From contig JBMNJE010000003.1 of the NCBI GenBank assembly GCA_050951505.1, positions 1-64,000 on the forward strand: a DNA stretch of 64,000 nucleotides, given 5' to 3'. The notes under the pieces were generated by a model. It did not search any database. It was not told the origin of the DNA and was given only the letters and a program-made list of their open reading frames with translations. This document shows, one piece after another, positions 13,697 through 21,660 of the stretch (positions are counted from its first letter, which is position 1; the number at the start of each line of letters is the position of its first letter). This DNA is from DUOA01 sp012839095. GTDB taxonomy: Bacteria > Bacillota > Clostridia > Caldicoprobacterales > DTU083. Position numbers and translations under genes: made by a program.

Positions 13697-13819
13697 GAAG
13701 AATTCATACGATAGATTAGCAGAAATACCGCCATAATACTGGTATGGATGTTCTTTATTATGATATTATATTTCCAGTCAAACCCATATCGAATCAGATT
13801 AGAAATGAGGTATTTATAT

Positions 13820-15529
13820 ATGTACAATGCAAAACTTGAGATTTCCAAACTGCTGGGTCCGCTTGTTCCGGGTCTGGAAACCCGGCAGATATACGATATG
13901 CTGGAGATACCGCCCAATCCTGACATGGGCGATCTGGCCCTGCCCTGTTTCAAACTCAGCAAAACCCTCAGAAAATCTCCCGTGCAGATTGCTCAGGAAT
14001 TGGCATCCGCCATCCCCCAAAATGAACATGTCAACAAGGTGGAAAGCCTGTCCGGTTATTTGAATTTCTTTCTAAACAGGGATAAGTTTACCGGTTCAAT
14101 ACTTACTTATATACTAAAAGCCGGTGCATCATTCGGAGCTTCGGATCTGGGAAAGGGCAAAAACATTGTTATTGACTATTCATCACCCAATATCGCCAAA
14201 CCCTTCCATGTGGGGCATTTGCGTTCTACCTCAATTGGAAATTCTCTCTACCGCATATTTGAATTCATGGGCTACAATTGCATCGGGATCAATTATCTGG
14301 GTGACTGGGGAACCCAGTTCGGTAAACTGATTGCCGCTTATAAGAAATGGGGTAATGAGCAGGCGGTGCAGGAAGGCCTGATAAATGAGCTGGTAGCCCT
14401 TTATGTAAAATTCCACCAGGAGGCGGAAAAAGATCCTGCTCTCGACGAAGAAGCCAGGCAATGGTTTGTCCGCCTGGAGCAGGGTGACCCGGAAGCCCGC
14501 AGGCTCTGGCAGTGGTTTATTGATATCAGCCTGAAAGAGTATCATAAAATTTATGAGCTCCTGGGTGTAAGCTTTGACTCTTACAACGGCGAATCCTTCT
14601 TCAACGACAAAATGCAGCCGGTAATACAGGAGCTGCAGGATAAAGGTCTGTTGAAGGAAAGCCAGGGCGCCATGATAGTGGATCTGGAGGAGGAAGGCAT
14701 GCCCCCCTGCCTGATCCTTAAGACTGACGGCAGCACCCTGTATGCCACAAGGGACATAACAGCCGCCATCTACCGCAAGAAAACCTATGACTTTGAAAAA
14801 TGTATTTATGTCACCGGCGTTTCCCAGAGTCTTCACTTTAAACAATGGTTTAAGGTAATTGAAAAGATGGGTTATGACTGGCACAAGGATCTTCATCATG
14901 TACCTTTCGGAACCGTCAGCATCGGCGGTGAAAAGCTGGCCACCCGTACCGGTAAGGTAGTCCTTTTGGAAGAAATTCTTTCAAAAGCCATTGAAAAGAC
15001 ACTGGAGACTATCGAATCAAAGAATCCCAATTTGGAGAACAAGCATGAAGTCGCGCAGCAGATGGGAGTAGGGGCTGTCATTTTCAGCGACCTATTCAGC
15101 AACCGGATCAAGGATGTATCCTTTTCCTGGGACGAGATTCTGAATTTTGACGGTGAAACCGGGCCCTACGTCCAATATACCCATGCCCGGGCCTGCAGTG
15201 TGCTGCGCAAGGCGGCTGAATCCGGCAGCAAGGCGGCCGCAGACTTTGACAGCAGCCTGATTTCCTCAAGGGAAGAATATCAGCTGGTTAAGAGTCTTTC
15301 GCTCTTTCCCGAAAAGGTAAAACAGGCCCTTGACGACCTGGAACCTTCCATCCTGACCAGATACCTGGTGAACCTGGCTCAGGATTTCAACCGATTCTAC
15401 CATGAGCATCCGATTTTGACGGACAATCCTGCCCTCAGAAGTGCAAGACTGGCCCTGGTTCAGGCTGCCAAACATACTCTTTGCAACGGATTGCATTTAA
15501 TTGGGCTTCAGGCTCCCGAAAGGGTTTAG
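13820..15529 (+). CDS. argS: Arginyl-tRNA synthetase
   Basis: Class I synthetase for tRNA-Arg (569 residues). Seen: the N-terminal Add-1 domain (1-90), HVGHLRST at 130-137 (HIGH), a KMSK region replaced by KLATRTGKV as often in ArgRS, and a C-terminal DALR anticodon-binding domain including YTHARACSVLRKA and SILTRYLVNLAQDFNRFY. The frame is open from 13748, but ATG 13820 has an AATGAGG site and matches the family N-terminus. It is followed after 21 bases by murG, so the two are probably co-transcribed. Confidence 0.96.
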   Translation: MYNAKLEISKLLGPLVPGLETRQIYDMLEIPPNPDMGDLALPCFKLSKTLRKSPVQIAQELASAIPQNEHVNKVESLSGYLNFFLNRDKFTGSILTYILKAGASFGASDLGKGKNIVIDYSSPNIAKPFHVGHLRSTSIGNSLYRIFEFMGYNCIGINYLGDWGTQFGKLIAAYKKWGNEQAVQEGLINELVALYVKFHQEAEKDPALDEEARQWFVRLEQGDPEARRLWQWFIDISLKEYHKIYELLGVSFDSYNGESFFNDKMQPVIQELQDKGLLKESQGAMIVDLEEEGMPPCLILKTDGSTLYATRDITAAIYRKKTYDFEKCIYVTGVSQSLHFKQWFKVIEKMGYDWHKDLHHVPFGTVSIGGEKLATRTGKVVLLEEILSKAIEKTLETIESKNPNLENKHEVAQQMGVGAVIFSDLFSNRIKDVSFSWDEILNFDGETGPYVQYTHARACSVLRKAAESGSKAAADFDSSLISSREEYQLVKSLSLFPEKVKQALDDLEPSILTRYLVNLAQDFNRFYHEHPILTDNPALRSARLALVQAAKHTLCNGLHLIGLQAPERV

Positions 15530-15550
15530 AGAAAAGCAGGAGGTGTCGGC

Positions 15551-16621
15551 TTGAAGAAAATAATATTGACCGGAGGCGGGACTGCAGGCCACGTTACATC
15601 CAATATTGCCATCATTCCCGAGCTGAAAAAACAGGGATGGGAAATCCATTATATAGGAACAAAGAACAGCATAGAGCACAGGCTGATATCCGATATTCCC
15701 AATGTAGCCTTTCACGGCATAAAGTCCGGAAAACTCAGGAGATACGCGGATATCAAAAACCTGACGGATCCCTTTCGGGTGATTGCAGGCATAGGACAAT
15801 CCATAAACCTGATCCGTAAGATAAAGCCAAATATTATCTTCTCCAAGGGAGGATTTGTTTCAGTACCGGTTGTGCTGGGCGGATGGTTTAACCGTGTTCC
15901 GGTCATAGTTCATGAATCCGACATAACTCCTGGCCTGGCCAACAAAATAGCAACCCGGTTTGCCAAATTAGTCTGCACCACCTTTCCGGATACAGTTCAG
16001 CACTTTGCAGCCGGAAAAGCCATTCACACCGGCACTCCAATCCGGCGGGAATTGTTTTTGGGCGATCCGGGTGAGGGAAAAAAACTTTGCGGCTTTGAAG
16101 ATGACAAACCGGTAATCCTGGTAATGGGCGGAAGCCTTGGAGCGGTTTCCATTAACAGAGCTGTCCGGGCCCTGCTTGACAAGCTGACCAGACGCTTTAA
16201 TATTGTGCATATTTGCGGCAAGGACAATATTGATCAGGTACTGAAGGATTACCCCGGTTACAAACAATTTGGGTTTATCGATGAAGAACTGCCGGATATT
16301 ATGGCTATGGCTGACCTGGTCGTCTCACGAGCCGGAGCAAACTCCATATTTGAATTTCTGGCCCTGAAAAAGCCTGCACTGCTCATCCCTCTACCCTTAA
16401 GTGCCAGCCGGGGGGATCAGATTCTTAATGCCCGCTCCTTCGAAAGACAGGGCTTCAGCAAGGTTTTGGAACAGGAAAACATGACTGAGGATACTCTTTA
16501 CGATCATATTATGGACTTATTTCTAAATAGAGAAAAATATATTGCCAGGATGAACGAAAGTCAAACCGGCAACGGAATTGAAAAAGTGCTGGACCTTATC
16601 CAAACTCATGCAAAAATGTAA
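15551..16621 (+). CDS. murG: UDP-GlcNAc:lipid I N-acetylglucosaminyltransferase
   Basis: MurG adds GlcNAc to lipid I on the inner face of the membrane to make lipid II for peptidoglycan. Seen in 356 residues: GGGTAGHV (8-15), the donor-side MGGSLGAVSIN, and SRAGANSIFEFLALKKP with the C-terminal nucleotide-binding loop. TTG start with an AGGAGGTG site. It is not in a division/cell-wall (dcw) cluster here but behind argS. Members of this stand-alone GT28 group can be the only MurG or a second copy; the sequence cannot tell. Confidence 0.92.
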   Translation: MKKIILTGGGTAGHVTSNIAIIPELKKQGWEIHYIGTKNSIEHRLISDIPNVAFHGIKSGKLRRYADIKNLTDPFRVIAGIGQSINLIRKIKPNIIFSKGGFVSVPVVLGGWFNRVPVIVHESDITPGLANKIATRFAKLVCTTFPDTVQHFAAGKAIHTGTPIRRELFLGDPGEGKKLCGFEDDKPVILVMGGSLGAVSINRAVRALLDKLTRRFNIVHICGKDNIDQVLKDYPGYKQFGFIDEELPDIMAMADLVVSRAGANSIFEFLALKKPALLIPLPLSASRGDQILNARSFERQGFSKVLEQENMTEDTLYDHIMDLFLNREKYIARMNESQTGNGIEKVLDLIQTHAKM

Positions 16622-16707
16622 ACATTTGCATGAATGATGCATAACCCGTCAAGTGGGTTATAATGTTAGTAAAGTTCTTGAAGTTGATAATATTATGTTA
16701 ACAACTC

Positions 16708-16828
16708 TGTGGAAAATGTGGATAACCCCTTAGTTATCCACATTTTACTTTATTCGGCTAAAGCATGTGCTTTTTAATCCCCATTTCTATCCACATTATC
16801 CACAGGTTTTTTCACACAGTTTCCACAT
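16708..16828. other. DnaA-box cluster outside oriC
   Basis: Boxes seen: TGTGGATAA (16717-16725), TTATCCACA (16734-16742), TTATCCACA (16796-16804), CTATCCACA (16787-16795), plus near matches TGTGGAAAA (16708-16716) and TTTCCACAT (16820-16828). The first two exact boxes face each other. It may titrate DnaA or mark a regulated promoter for the downstream serpin; inferred. Confidence 0.7.
16713..16746 (+). terminator. Terminator-like palindrome after murG
   Basis: AAAATGTGGATAAC and GTTATCCACATTTT form a perfect 14-bp stem with a 6-base loop, followed by a weak T-rich tract (ACTTTATT). It could end the argS-murG transcript, and its two arms are the two inverted DnaA boxes. Confidence 0.5.
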
Positions 16829-16961
16829 GCTATGGATATTTTATTAATTTGAAGGTTTTATCTGAGTTTTCATAAACCTGAAACAAATCTCAAAAAATTG
16901 TGTCTATTATAATAAAGTAAAATTATATGCCATGGTAAACAAAGGGGTAAAAAGGAGTTGA

Positions 16962-18266
16962 TTGTTTATTATTAATATGAGAAATAAAGTAATAGCTGTA
17001 TCATTGACAGTATTGTTGCTGGTTACTGCATGTACGCCGATAAAAGGCAGACTGGACAGCAAGGAATATGATGAATATAATGTTGAGTTAAATGTTGATA
17101 CCAGTGTGCCCTGGCCTGACGCTCCTGACAGAATTGACAATGCCTTTCGCGCCTCATTGCTGGATTTTGCCTGGGATTTGTTTCAGGTTTCCTCTGAAAA
17201 TGAAGGAAATATTTTAATTTCACCGGCCTCTGTTTTTCTTGCACTGGGCATGACATACAACGGTTCAGACAGTGAAACCCGCCAGGCTATGATGGAAACT
17301 CTGAAGGCGGCCGATCTATCCCTTCAGGAATTTAATGAAGCTTGTCGTGATTATATCTCTATCCTGCGCGTAATGGGTGGTAAAACAGAGCTTTCCGTTG
17401 CAAATTCAATATGGTACAGGCAAGGATTCACCATTTCCCATGATTTTTTACAGACTAATGCCAATTATTTTGATGCCCGATTTCAAAGTTTGGATTTTGG
17501 TAAACCTGCTGCAATAGGTACTATAAATAAATGGGTACAAACACAAACCAAAAATACCATTGACAGAATAATTGATGAAATTAACCCGCTAACATACATG
17601 TTTCTTATAAATGCAGTTTACTTCAAGTCGGACTGGAAGGAACCTTTTGATGCAGCAAATACCCGCGCGAAAGACTTTGACAGTCCGGACGGCAGTATTA
17701 CTGTGGATTTCATGAATAGAACTGGTGAAATGGATTATTTTGACAATAAAGGCGTACAAGGAGTAATCCTTCCATATGATGATGGACGATTCAAGTTTTT
17801 CGCCGTACTGCCTGAAGTAAATACGGATATTCGAGCCTTTATCTATGAGTTGGATGGTGCTGCAATCCTTGATTATTTGATGTCAGTAAAAAGGCAGGAC
17901 ATAGTGCTTTCTCTTCCCAAATTCGAAACGAGGTTTGAGGACCGGCTCAATGATGAGCTGTCAGGCATGGGTATGGCAATAGCTTTTGATCCAAACAGGG
18001 CTGACTTTTCCCTCATGCTTGACAATCCGGGAAAAGCTAAAGAAAACCTTTATATAGGTGAAGTGCGCCATAAAACCTTCTGCCGGGTAGATGAACTGGG
18101 AACGGAAGCATCCGCTGTAACATCCGTGGAAATGAGAACTACAGGCATGATAGCTGAACCGGAGACTAAACTTATATTCGACCGGCCATTTATATACGGT
18201 ATTGTGGATGAGGTAACAGGCGCCCCCCTGTTTTTAGGTATTATGGAAAATCCGCTTGAAAAATAG
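16962..18266 (+). CDS. Serpin (family I4 protease inhibitor), lipoprotein
   Basis: 434 residues. A signal peptide ends in LLVTAC (lipobox Cys24), so it should be lipid-anchored outside the membrane. The serpin fold signatures are present: LISPASVFLALGM in the first third, NAVYFKSDWKEPFD in the breach region, and FDRPFIYGIVDEVTGAPLFLG near the C-terminus. The reactive loop hinge ELGTEASAVTSVE (378-390) has the small residues an inhibitory serpin needs; the bait bond is probably near RTTGM (391-395). The target protease is unknown. TTG 16962 or ATG 16977 may be the start; AAAGGAG favours the former. It lies just after a DnaA-box cluster. Confidence 0.9.
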   Translation: MFIINMRNKVIAVSLTVLLLVTACTPIKGRLDSKEYDEYNVELNVDTSVPWPDAPDRIDNAFRASLLDFAWDLFQVSSENEGNILISPASVFLALGMTYNGSDSETRQAMMETLKAADLSLQEFNEACRDYISILRVMGGKTELSVANSIWYRQGFTISHDFLQTNANYFDARFQSLDFGKPAAIGTINKWVQTQTKNTIDRIIDEINPLTYMFLINAVYFKSDWKEPFDAANTRAKDFDSPDGSITVDFMNRTGEMDYFDNKGVQGVILPYDDGRFKFFAVLPEVNTDIRAFIYELDGAAILDYLMSVKRQDIVLSLPKFETRFEDRLNDELSGMGMAIAFDPNRADFSLMLDNPGKAKENLYIGEVRHKTFCRVDELGTEASAVTSVEMRTTGMIAEPETKLIFDRPFIYGIVDEVTGAPLFLGIMENPLEK

Positions 18267-18324
18267 CGCTAATGCCGTGGTCCGCCTTGTATATTGCATT
18301 GGCTGCTTTGATGATCGATCGCTG

Positions 18325-19164
18325 TCAATAGGAGATTTCTTTTTGCAGGAATGTTCCCCGTTCCAAATCATCAAATGCCTTTTGCAACTCTTCCCTGGTA
18401 TTCATTACAATAGGACCGCCCCAGGCAATGGGCTCATTCAGCTTCCTTGAACTTACAAACAGTACCTGGGCATTTTCATGTCCGGCCTTTATTGTTACGA
18501 AATCGCCCTCTGTAAGCTTGGCTGCTGTTTTCTCATAAACAAGTTCGTCTCCTATATAGGCATCGCCTGAGAGTGTAAAAATCATTATGGAACGTTCCCG
18601 CTCAGTTTTGATTACTATGGAAGAATTGGCATTGAGATGAATATCGTAATAGTCAAGAGGCAGATAGCTGCTTTGAAAGCCCTTTCTGCCTTCATATTCA
18701 CCGGCAAGCAGCCTGAGCTTGCCGTTTTCAAGCATTATCTCCTCGATTTCATGTCTCTTTATGCTGCGATAAGCGGGATTGGTCATTTTATCCCTGGCAG
18801 GCAGATTCAGCCATAATTGTACTCCCAGCATCCTTTCCGATGCGGGCAGCTGCTCTTCATGCAAAATTCCTGAACCCGCTGTCATCCATTGTACTTCGCC
18901 GTCTGAGATTGCGTCTTCATTGCCCAGACTGTCTCTGTGTACCATTTTCCCATGATAGATATAGCTTATTGTTTCTATTCCCCTGTGAGGATGGAGCGGA
19001 AACCCTGCTGTGTAATCATCGGGATTTGTACTGTCAAAGGAATCCAGCATAAGAATTGGGTCATATTCGTGTACCGTTCTGTTTGCCAATACTCTTACCA
19101 GGTTCACCCCGGCACCGTCCTGTGTCCTGTAGCCTTTCACCTGCTGCCTGACTTTTCTCTCCAT
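18325..19164 (-). CDS. Pirin family bicupin protein
   Basis: 279 residues of the pirin/YhhW bicupin family. The N-terminal cupin has the metal ligands His58 and His60 in HPHRGIETI and His102 and Glu104 in GILHEE, all intact. Relatives bind Fe and some show quercetin 2,3-dioxygenase activity; the physiological role is often redox sensing and is not known here. The ATG at 19164 has an AAGGAGGG site. It converges with the serpin gene. Confidence 0.9.
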   Translation of the reverse strand: MERKVRQQVKGYRTQDGAGVNLVRVLANRTVHEYDPILMLDSFDSTNPDDYTAGFPLHPHRGIETISYIYHGKMVHRDSLGNEDAISDGEVQWMTAGSGILHEEQLPASERMLGVQLWLNLPARDKMTNPAYRSIKRHEIEEIMLENGKLRLLAGEYEGRKGFQSSYLPLDYYDIHLNANSSIVIKTERERSIMIFTLSGDAYIGDELVYEKTAAKLTEGDFVTIKAGHENAQVLFVSSRKLNEPIAWGGPIVMNTREELQKAFDDLERGTFLQKEISY

Positions 19165-19342
19165 GTATTTAGCCCTCCTTATACTTGCATTAACCTCTTG
19201 CTAACATTTTTATACTTGATATGATATCCGCCTGAACACTTAATAACATGTGGTATAATATCCCGATGAGCCTAACAATAACAGTGCTTTGTTCATTTGA
19301 GTAAAAGTCAGAATCTCAGCTAAATTTTTGTTAACATTATTC

Positions 19343-19843
19343 TCATGGAAAATCCGGCCAGTTAATGTGCTGATTCAATATTTCTATAAAATTTGACAAG
19401 CCCTCCGCGTCATCATTATCAAATCTGGCCTTTATGGGGCTGTCTATGTCCATAACTCCTATCAGCCTGCCGTTTTGATATATCGGCAGTACGATTTCCG
19501 ATTGGGATGCGGCATCACAGGCTATATGCCCCGGAAAAAGGTTAACATCCTCCACAAGCTGAATTCTACCGGTCTCTGCCGCCGTACCACATACCCCTTT
19601 ACCCATTTTTATACGAACACAGGCAGGTTTGCCCTGAAAAGGGCCTAAAACCAGTTCGCCCTTTTTCAGCAGGTAAAAACCTGCCCAGTTTATGTCCGGC
19701 AGTATTTGAAACAAAAGAGATGCTGCATTGGCCGCATTGGCAAGCCAATCGGATTCATCGCCGATTAAGCCTGCCAGCAAGCTGTTTAATTCCTTGTAAA
19801 AGTCTTTTTTCCTGTCTGTCAGAATAGCTGAAAATTCAAACAT
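19343..19843 (-). CDS. msrC: Free methionine-(R)-sulfoxide reductase, GAF type
   Basis: 166-residue single GAF domain enzyme of the fRMsr/YtsP group that reduces free methionine-R-sulfoxide with thioredoxin. All three redox cysteines are present: Cys75 (PACVR), Cys85 (GKGVCGTA) and Cys109 (GHIACDAAS), followed by SEIVLPI and GVMDIDSP. It belongs with tpx and pirin to a small oxidative-defence neighbourhood on the minus strand, but the gaps suggest separate transcripts. Confidence 0.9.
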   Translation of the reverse strand: MFEFSAILTDRKKDFYKELNSLLAGLIGDESDWLANAANAASLLFQILPDINWAGFYLLKKGELVLGPFQGKPACVRIKMGKGVCGTAAETGRIQLVEDVNLFPGHIACDAASQSEIVLPIYQNGRLIGVMDIDSPIKARFDNDDAEGLSNFIEILNQHINWPDFP

Positions 19844-19941
19844 AAGTGTTCTCCGAAATTATATATTGAGTCAATTAACGATTCATTCGCAATAAACTAA
19901 AGGCTTAAGCCTGATGATTGAGGCAGGGAATACTACTGACA

Positions 19942-20454
19942 CTATGCCAGTTTTGCTGCTTCTTCCAGAGCCTTCCCGTAATCGGGATGCTCCCTCACTT
20001 CCTTCACATATTCAACATAAAGAACCATATTGTCCCGATCCAATACAACAATTCCTCTGCTGAGCAGCCTGTGTTCCTCCATTACAAATCCATAATGCAT
20101 ACCAAAGGACAAATCCTTGTGATCGGACAGTACGATCACATTTTCCACAGAATGAGCTTCACAGAATCTTTTTTGTGCAAAAGGCAGATCCACGCTGATG
20201 GTTAAGATAAGGGTGTCCTTAAGCTCCAAAGCTTCCTTATTGAAACGCAGAGTCTGCATCTCGCATACCCCGGTATCCAGAGAGGGGACCACGCTTATAA
20301 TTTTAACTTTATTCCCTGCATCCTTCAAAGAGTATGGCTTTAAATCCCCGGTCAGAACCGTAAAATCAGGAGCCTTATCCCCCGGTTTCACCTCATTGCC
20401 AATCAGGGTAACCGGGTTTCCGCCCATTGTTACCAAATCAGTTCTTTTATTCAT
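19942..20454 (-). CDS. tpx: Thiol peroxidase
   Basis: 170-residue atypical 2-Cys peroxiredoxin that reduces peroxides using thioredoxin. The peroxidatic Cys64 sits in SLDTGVCEMQT (T61-x-x-C64) and the resolving Cys98 in RFCEAHSV. The frame opens 24 bases earlier, but ATG 20454 has AAGGAG at good spacing and gives the family N-terminus. A monocistronic unit between the methionine sulfoxide reductase and ilvE. Confidence 0.93.
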   Translation of the reverse strand: MNKRTDLVTMGGNPVTLIGNEVKPGDKAPDFTVLTGDLKPYSLKDAGNKVKIISVVPSLDTGVCEMQTLRFNKEALELKDTLILTISVDLPFAQKRFCEAHSVENVIVLSDHKDLSFGMHYGFVMEEHRLLSRGIVVLDRDNMVLYVEYVKEVREHPDYGKALEEAAKLA

Positions 20455-20567
20455 TAAACTTCTCCTTTCAGTTATCAAGAGTTTCGCAATTACCTAAACT
20501 TATTATCATATAGTTACCCAAAAAGGAGCATCATAAGCTCAATTCACAAAAGAGGCCGTATTTTGGG

Positions 20568-21632
20568 CTATATTTTTTCCACCCAGCCGAATTTATCCTC
20601 TTCCCTTCCATATTGAATGGCAGTTATTCTGTCGTACAGTTTCTGTGATACCTCTCCTATCCTGCCCCCGTTAATTTCTATAATATTATCATTCCAGTTG
20701 AGCAGGCCTACCGGTGATATGACTGCTGCCGTGCCTGTTCCGAACACCTCTTCCAGCCGGCCGGCCTTGTGAGCATCATATACCTCCTGGATTGACAAGT
20801 ATCTTTGCTCTACCCTGCAGCCCATTTCTTCAGCCAGCTTAATCACGGAATCCCGGGTCACTCCGCCTAAAATGGTGCCTCTGTCCAGCGGTGCAGTTAT
20901 AAGTGTGCCGTCTATTTTAAAGAAGATGTTCATGGTGCCGACTTCTTCAACATACCTGCGCTCCTTGGCATCCAGCCACAGCACCTGGGTATAGCCCTTT
21001 TTTGCAGCTTCCTCCGCTGCATAAAGGCTGGCTGCATAGTTGCCGGAAGTTTTGGTAAAGCCCACACCGCCTTCGGCAGCACGTACATATTTGTCAGTAA
21101 CATATATTTTTACAGGTTTTACACCTTCTTTGTAGTATGCACCCACCGGGGACAGTATTATAAAGAACTTGTAGGTATGGGAAGGACGCACACCCAAATT
21201 GGGATCGGTTGCGATAACAAAGGGACGGATATATAAAGAGGTACCCTCTGTTTTTGGAATCCAGTCTTTTTCAATGGTCAGAAGCTTTCTTAGCCCCTCC
21301 CAGACCAGGTCCTCATCCAGTTGAGGAATACAGAGACGTGCTGCAGAGCGGTTCAGCCGTTTAATATTCATAAAGGGGCGAAATACCACAGCTTCCCCAT
21401 CCTTGTTCAGATATGCCTTCATTCCCTCAAATATTGCCTGGCCATAATGAAATACCATACAGGACGGCTCCAGCTCAAAAGGGCCGTAAGGTACAATTCT
21501 TGGATCATACCATCCCTTAGCTGCATCATAATCCATTACAAACATATGATCTGTAAAATATTGCCCGAATCCCAGCTCATTATCCTTAGGTTTGGCCTTG
21601 GGGCTTCCGGTTTTCACAATTCGAATGTCCAT
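20568..21632 (-). CDS. ilvE: Branched-chain amino acid aminotransferase
   Basis: PLP-dependent fold-type IV aminotransferase, 354 residues, type II BCAT, acting in the last step of Leu/Ile/Val synthesis and in their breakdown. The PLP lysine is Lys194 in GFTKTSGNYA; VFHYGQAIFEGMKAY, TSLYIRPF and GTGTAAVISPVG match the family. The frame is open 183 bases further upstream into gyrA, but that part overlaps gyrA and lacks homology. ATG 21632 with GGAGGAG 8 bases before is the start. It lies 28 bases after gyrA and may be read from the gyrase transcript. Confidence 0.95.
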   Translation of the reverse strand: MDIRIVKTGSPKAKPKDNELGFGQYFTDHMFVMDYDAAKGWYDPRIVPYGPFELEPSCMVFHYGQAIFEGMKAYLNKDGEAVVFRPFMNIKRLNRSAARLCIPQLDEDLVWEGLRKLLTIEKDWIPKTEGTSLYIRPFVIATDPNLGVRPSHTYKFFIILSPVGAYYKEGVKPVKIYVTDKYVRAAEGGVGFTKTSGNYAASLYAAEEAAKKGYTQVLWLDAKERRYVEEVGTMNIFFKIDGTLITAPLDRGTILGGVTRDSVIKLAEEMGCRVEQRYLSIQEVYDAHKAGRLEEVFGTGTAAVISPVGLLNWNDNIIEINGGRIGEVSQKLYDRITAIQYGREEDKFGWVEKI

Positions 21633-21660
21633 GCAGTACTCCTCCGAAAAAATATTTTCA

